A stretch of DNA of 12,500 nt from Stramonita haemastoma (taxonomy: Eukaryota > Mollusca > Gastropoda > Neogastropoda > Muricidae), in the NCBI GenBank assembly GCA_030674155.1, contig CM060327.1, forward strand, positions 27,497,481 to 27,509,980, in the 5' to 3' direction. How positions within the stretch are numbered: position 1 is the stretch's first letter; every line of letters starts with the position of its first letter. The notes below the pieces were generated by a model. That model was not told the DNA's origin, did not search any database, and saw only the letters and a list, made by a program, of their open reading frames with translations. Shown here in pieces: positions 8,963-12,500 of the stretch. The translations under genes were made by a program, and so were the position numbers.

Positions 8963-9487
8963 CAAAGGCATTGTATTGGGGCATTACTTTCTGTGATCAT
9001 ATTTTTTTTCTTGTTTATTGTTCTTATACATGACTTGTAACCCTTGTAACCCACACAACATTCTATGCTACATGAGATCAAATAAATTTTTTTTAACAGA
9101 TATAATAATGAACTGGTATAGGTGTGTTGGATATGGGTGTACACACCCACATGGTGTGCATGCATGTGTGTTTTGTGTATGTATGTGTGTTGCATGTGTA
9201 CATAAATGTGTGTAAGTGTGCGTACTTATGAGCAAGAGTAAGAAACTGCATGAAACATTTTTACTATGCTCAATGGGATCTGTTGAAATATCATGGTGTA
9301 TAGGATAAGGGACACAACCCACCAGATATAATGCTGCTTGAAATTGTCTGTTTGTGATGATTCCTTCCCTTGAACTGAAAACCTGCACACTTTGTGTTTG
9401 AACTCCAGCAAATCTCTGCAAGGATGTAAATACAGCGACAAAAAACTGATGTATGAAAAAAAAAGTGTCTTCTATTGGAGGCTATGG

Positions 9488-9587
<100 letters not shown>

Positions 9588-9619
9588 CAGAAAAGGACAG
9601 AAGGCAGAAGAGGTGCAAC

Positions 9620-9715
9620 CACCCCCCCCCCACCCCCATCCACACCACCTCCCCCACCCACCCCCCCCTAAACACCCCCACCCCCTTCCCCAACCCCCCA
9701 CCACCCCAACACTAC
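9620..9715. repeat. C-rich block (G-runs on the gene strand) next to the exon
   Basis: Many runs of four to ten Cs separated by short spacers. On the minus strand these are G-runs starting about 20 bases after the GTGAGT donor, fulfilling the simple G-quadruplex rule of four runs of at least three Gs many times over. Confidence 0.9.
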
Positions 9716-9732
9716 AAAACACTACAACTCAC

Positions 9733-9942
9733 TTTACGGCCCAAGGCCTCTAAGCAGGTGATGACTGGGACATGTTCTGCTTCTCGAAGAGGTCGGTGGT
9801 GGCGAAGAGGCTGTAGTCAGGCACCTCCATGTCCTTCAGGCCCTTGGTGAAGCGCTCCAGCTGCTCCATCTGCTTGAAGGCCATCTTCTGATGCACCAGC
9901 TTCTTCTCCGCCTCTGCGTTCCCCTTGATCCTCTGCAGCAGT
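9733..9942 (-). CDS. Calponin-family exon: CH domain, C-terminal half, with one-base frameshift near 9765
   Basis: The acceptor is TGTCTGCCTACAG (AG at 9943-9944), and the first base A completes a split lysine codon. The frame then reads LLQRIKGNAEAEKK, MAFKQMEQLERFTKGL, VPDYSLFATTDLFEKQNMSQ, typical of the CH domain C-terminal half. After MSQ that frame gives SSPA and a TAG at 9750-9752. One frame over, the sequence continues as VITCLEALGRK, the expected family continuation, and ends at AAA|GTGAGT, a strong donor at 9732. Its phase 0 fits the next exon exactly. The exon is 210 nt, whereas 1 plus 70 codons would need 211. A single missing G (C on the plus strand) beside 9765 explains everything. 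It may be a sequencing or assembly error or a true allele. Without it, a premature stop would truncate the protein before the calponin repeat. Confidence 0.86.
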
Positions 9943-10050
9943 CTGTAGGCAGACATGCAAGAATGTAGGCACGCAAGCAGGCACGCAAGCACGCACACAC
10001 ACACATTTGGTTGTCACTTTCAAGTGGAAAGATGTTAAAATTGAAGACTG

Positions 10051-10253
10051 ACTTATTTACTTTCTTACTTACTTACTTACTTACAAACTAACTAACTAAC
10101 TTACTTACTTACTTCCTCCCTCCCTCCCTCACACACTTACACAGACACACATACTCAACACTCGAACACACAGACACATACAAAGACACAGACAGACAGA
10201 CACACAGACAGACACTCAGACAGACATACACACAGACAGACACACACACACAA
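10051..10253. repeat. ACTT, CCT and CA/CAGA simple repeats
   Basis: TTAC tetranucleotides (10065-10113, with an ACTA variant in the middle), CCCT units (10114-10130), then mixed CA and CAGA units (10131-10253). They occupy the intron between the middle exon and SINE-A. Confidence 0.93.
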
Positions 10254-10291
10254 GCGTGGGGTGGTTAGGGGGGGGGGGGGGGTGTTGGGGG

Positions 10292-10592
10292 TTACAGGAC
10301 AGTTCAGCCTGGTGGTCAGAGTGATGCGCTCATGATCTGCTGACCCAGGTTCGAATCTCGTTAGTGGGGGTTTTTCCTCTGGAGTTAACATTAGTGCCAA
10401 CTCAACTCTCCTCAGAAGGAAGTCCTTCGGATGAGACTGTAAACCGAGGTCCCGTGTGCGAATGCATGCAAACATCTTGGCACCAGTTAAACCCCGTTGT
10501 GCTTTTCAAAAGTGTAGGCCATTTTGTGCCAGTGGGAACAGATGACAGAACTTACAAAACGCATGACACACGGGTCCTGACTGCAAAAAAGC
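10292..10592 (+). mobile_element. SINE-A, copy with tRNA-derived head
   Basis: The head is tRNA-like: A box AGTTCAGCCTGGTGGTCAGA (10301-10320) and a perfect B box GGTTCGAATCT (10348-10358) at normal spacing, but with no paired acceptor stem. The body includes CCTTCGGATGAGACTGTAAA and CCGAGGTCCCGTGTGCGAAT, motifs I recall from widespread molluscan SINEs. It then matches the reverse complement of the three other copies through CCAGTGGGAACAGATGACAG and ends near an A-run at 10585-10590. A G-run and CA/CAGA simple repeats sit immediately 5'. It lies in an intron, antisense to the calponin-family gene. Confidence 0.75.
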
Positions 10593-10724
10593 ACTAGAGG
10601 AAAAAACAACCACCACCAAACAAGAAGCAGAAACATTGAGATCTAGAAATGGTACAGCTGAAAAAGTAACAGGGAGGGAAAAAACCCAACTCCCCCAACT
10701 TTTCTCTAATCAACTAGGTCTTGA

Positions 10725-11000
10725 ATGGTGGTATGGGTCCTAGTTTTTCTGGGTAAGATGATAAACCAATCTTAGTTTTATGTACAGAGCACTTTTAGCT
10801 CGGGTAAAATTTGAAGAACCCACGGCAACAAATGAGTTGTTCCTGGCTGGACTACTAGCTTTTATAAGCCCCCCCCCCCTTCAGAAACAAAATACACATA
10901 ATGACAGAAAAATTAAAACGATTAAGGGTGGGATTGCTCTTGGAGCGACCTGCTTTCTCCAGAAATAACAGCCAGAATTTCACGCTAAAAAAATGTGAGT
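10725..11000 (+). mobile_element. SINE-B body and 3' part, diverged
   Basis: The stretch contains GATGATAAACC (10757), GAAGAACCCACGGCAACAAA (10812) with GAGTTGTTCCTGGC, and further on GGAGCGACCTGCTTTCTCC with CAGCCAGAATTTCACGC. In this order these match, from memory, the body and 3' end of a SINE type common in mollusc genomes. A C-run lies inside at 10869-10879. No promoter head is visible. It lies about 100 bases inside the intron from the donor at 11101, antisense to the gene. The assignment is by recalled similarity and needs alignment. Confidence 0.5.
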
Positions 11001-11054
11001 GATATACACAGAACACTACAATATCATAAACTATCAATGCAACGTGATATATGA

Positions 11055-11096
11055 CAATACAATACAAGACAATACAATACATACCACAATACGATA
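11055..11096. repeat. ACAAT-type pentanucleotide repeat beside a splice donor
   Basis: ACAATACAATACAAGACAAT and related units end about five bases before the donor dinucleotide at 11100-11101. On the transcript strand it reads as TATTG repeats. Confidence 0.8.
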
Positions 11097-11101
11097 CTGA
11101 C

Positions 11102-11238
11102 TTTTGCAAAACGTAGCCGTCTCGGAGAGCTTCGTACACGCTGTCTGGCTCGCCGCTACAGTCCAGGGGTTCCCCGGTCACATCCATTACCCACTGCATG
11201 CACTGGGCTGCTATCACCTGGTCGTACTTTTTGGAGAG
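11102..11238 (-). CDS. Calponin-family exon: CH domain, N-terminal half
   Basis: This exon gives 45 codons plus two bases, reading LSKKYDQ through DGYVLQ. It contains the CH-domain signature of a Gln-x-Trp helix (CMQWVMDVTGEP) and the later DxxVxxxLRDGYVL helix that packs the CH fold. The acceptor is a pyrimidine-rich TTTTGGTTCCAG at 11239-11240 and the exon opens in phase 0. The donor is AA|GTCAGT at 11101, giving phase 2; the lysine codon is completed by the first A of the next exon. The family usually has a cysteine in LCK after the DG motif, and here it is glutamine (LQK). The open frame runs on into intron on both sides; those extra residues do not resemble the family and are left out. 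The splice choice rests on frame agreement with the next exon. Confidence 0.87.
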
Positions 11239-11376
11239 CTGGAACCAAAACACACACACCAGTTTAAAAAACAATAAAAACAACCCGAAAACAAAGCCAA
11301 AACAACCACAACCCTCCTCACCTCACAACAAGGCAATTATCAAATGAAAAGGAATCAAGCTTTCATGCGCGCGTGC

Positions 11377-11381
11377 ACACA

Positions 11382-11428
<47 letters not shown>

Positions 11429-11458
11429 GCACGCACACGCACACACACACACACACAC
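11377..11458. repeat. (CA)n microsatellite with GC interruptions
   Basis: CA units with ACGC interruptions near 11425-11440. It lies between the CH-domain exon and the LINE remnant. Confidence 0.97.
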
Positions 11459-11617
11459 TAAAGTTTACTGATTCTGATTCTCTTTTACAGACTTGGATCT
11501 TTGGCGCCTTGTCTGCCTTTCCTCCCTCAGCTCAATCAATCAGCCTTCTCGCTATTTCAGATTTAGCTCTTCCAGTGCTGGGAAGCTACCCTGTGTTCCT
11601 AACACTTATTTTAGATC

Positions 11618-12080
11618 ATGTGTCCGAAGCCAAAGCCACTATCAAGGCCAAGCAGTACAACAAGTGGACACCACAACATCCACACGACATCAAGGCCAAG
11701 CAGCACAACAAGTGGACACCACACCATCCACACCACAACAGGTCAGACCCCTGCTCCCTGCTGACAAGGTGGGAGCAGGTCTGTAGATTCAGACTCCGGA
11801 CAGGCCACAACTGTCTGAACAACAATTATTATGTAGGTCTGTGCGAAACTCCACATAGGCCACGCAGAGCAGAGGCCTTGCCAGACTAGCAGCCAGACAA
11901 CAGAACATGTGCTGCAGTCCTGCCCGCTACATGAGGCACTTGAAAGAGGATCTGGCCTGACTGACCCCTATCACCCCAGTGGCCAAGAAGCATCTAGGGA
12001 GACTGAAGGACCTGCAGTGTACAGCTGCCTTCAGCACAAAGACTGAGCATTCTATATCCCTTATCAGGCAAAAAGCCTAG
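11618..12080 (+). pseudogene. Degraded 3' end of a LINE (non-LTR retrotransposon) ORF2 C-terminus
   Basis: The plus strand translates in pieces to a C-terminal tail I recognise from molluscan LINE ORF2 proteins that carry an RNase H-like region: SEAKATIKAKQ, then LLTRWEQVCRFRLRTGHNCL, then in another frame QTTEHVLQSCPLHEALE, then DLQCTAAF and a final TAG at 12078-12080. At least one frameshift (between 11830 and 11890) and an internal stop (TGA in the segment after EALE) make it non-functional. It contains a 48-bp in-frame tandem duplication. Catalytic domains are absent. The superfamily is not assigned; the identification is from memory of the motif order. Confidence 0.6.
11641..11736 (+). 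repeat. 48-bp tandem duplication within the LINE remnant
   Basis: Two adjacent 48-bp units (11641-11688 and 11689-11736) both start ATCAAGGCCAAGCAG and encode 16 residues each: IKAKQYNKWTPQHPHD and IKAKQHNKWTPHHPHH. The few differences show that the duplication is not brand new. The period is a multiple of three, so the frame is kept. Confidence 0.9.
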
Positions 12081-12159
12081 TTACACTATGTTACTTTGTA
12101 AGTATGTAATTAGATCTATAAAGTTTGTGTGTAACTCTACGTGTTTTCATTGGTTATTT

Positions 12160-12160
<1 letters not shown>

Positions 12161-12221
<61 letters not shown>

Positions 12222-12228
12222 CTCTCTT
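12161..12228. repeat. (CT)n microsatellite
   Basis: CT units, pure to about 12209 and then interrupted. It starts about 80 bases after the LINE 3' stop. Confidence 0.97.
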
Positions 12229-12500
12229 TCAAAGTAGGTTAAGGGTTACTTTTAGGTATTTTCATTGACTGCATAATAATAAGCCTATAATTTTATCCAG
12301 GCCTATACAGTAATATATCATTTATCACTTTGAAGTGTTGGGCCTAGAGGAAGAAGAAACTGCATATGGGCCCCCTGGCCTCAACCTTTCCCCTCCCTGT
12401 TTCCAGACTTTTTACGTAACCATGCATGTGTCCTAGGCCTAGGGCTAAAGCCTGCAGCGACACACATTAACTTCATTCTGCCACTCCTTGTCAAGTTAGA
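12229..12500. other. Unassigned sequence at the right edge
   Basis: No frame or repeat recognised. Several AGGCCTA/GCCTAGG motifs occur (near 12300, 12341 and 12434-12442), including GGCCTAGGGCTA. A possible first exon of the calponin-family gene was looked for on the minus strand and not found. Confidence 0.5.

Larger units (their letters stand above)
9943..11101 (-). other. Intron of the calponin-family gene (phase 2)
   Basis: The donor GTCAGT is at 11101-11096 and the acceptor is TGCCTACAG ending at 9943. The intron holds two SINE bodies on the strand opposite the gene (10292-10592 and 10725-11000), ACTT and CA/CAGA simple repeats (10051-10253), a G-run at 10269-10282 and an ACAAT-type pentanucleotide run (11055-11096) right beside the donor. 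Confidence 0.8.

Noticed and set aside
9764..9766. Alternative splice donor CA|GTCATC that would avoid the frameshift
   Set aside because: It would leave phase 2, which does not fit the phase 0 last exon, and it would discard VITCLEALGRK, which matches the family.
10301..10360. A tRNA gene
   Set aside because: A and B boxes are present but there is no paired acceptor stem, and the sequence continues into a SINE body shared with other copies.
11344..11640. Coding continuation of the LINE frame upstream through the CA array
   Set aside because: His-Thr repeats are from the CA microsatellite, and recognisable LINE similarity starts only near 11618.

Overview
This window looks like animal nuclear DNA, most likely from a mollusc and possibly a gastropod. 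The reasons are spliced coding exons with GT/AG borders, many long CA/TG and GA/CT microsatellites, several SINEs, one degraded LINE 3' end, and otherwise AT-rich filler. The taxon is inferred from repeat types I recognise from memory and from the style of the muscle protein. It was not tested by a search.

The one gene I can support is on the minus strand between 11238 and 8451. Three exons encode the C-terminal ~177 residues of a transgelin/calponin-like (Mp20/myophilin-type) actin-binding protein: the second half of the calponin-homology (CH) domain followed by a single calponin-like repeat. Exon borders are 11238-11102, 9942-9733 and 8636-8451, with introns in phases 2 and 0 that join in frame. 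The N-terminal exon and promoter lie beyond the right edge. As written, the middle exon lacks one base near 9765. The family motif after MSQ continues only in the next frame (VITCLEALGRK) up to a good GTGAGT donor, so the gene is either frameshifted or, as likely, carries an assembly error. A microsatellite-poor stretch from 8450 to about 6650 may be its long 3' UTR, ending near an AATAAA at 6672-6667 (minus).

The rest is repeat-dominated. One SINE family (here SINE-A) has four copies: minus at 1765-1935, 3574-3800 and 4576-4706, plus at 10292-10592. Only the last keeps its tRNA-like head with A and B boxes. A second, related SINE body (SINE-B) lies at 10725-11000, with fragments at 2200-2330, 3436-3470 and 4098-4130. 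A third SINE at 2637-2940 combines a tRNA-like A-box start with a segment strongly resembling the 5S rRNA internal promoter. A degraded LINE C-terminus (11618-12080, plus) carries an in-frame 48-bp tandem duplication. Minisatellites lie at 857-945, 4332-4574 and 5107-5205.

Region by region: 1-1150 is AT-rich filler with a duplicated CCAAT/E-box module and a 24-bp array; 1150-4710 is microsatellites and SINEs; 4710-6000 is AT-rich with no recognisable gene; 6000-6620 is strand-segregated purine/pyrimidine simple sequence; 6650-11238 is the calponin-family gene; 11239-12500 is its upstream intron or flank, with a CA array, the LINE remnant and a CT array. I found no convincing new gene system. 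The most useful leads are the frameshifted exon, the tRNA/5S chimeric SINE, the repeated SINE-microsatellite junctions, and the G-rich plus pyrimidine-rich intron start.
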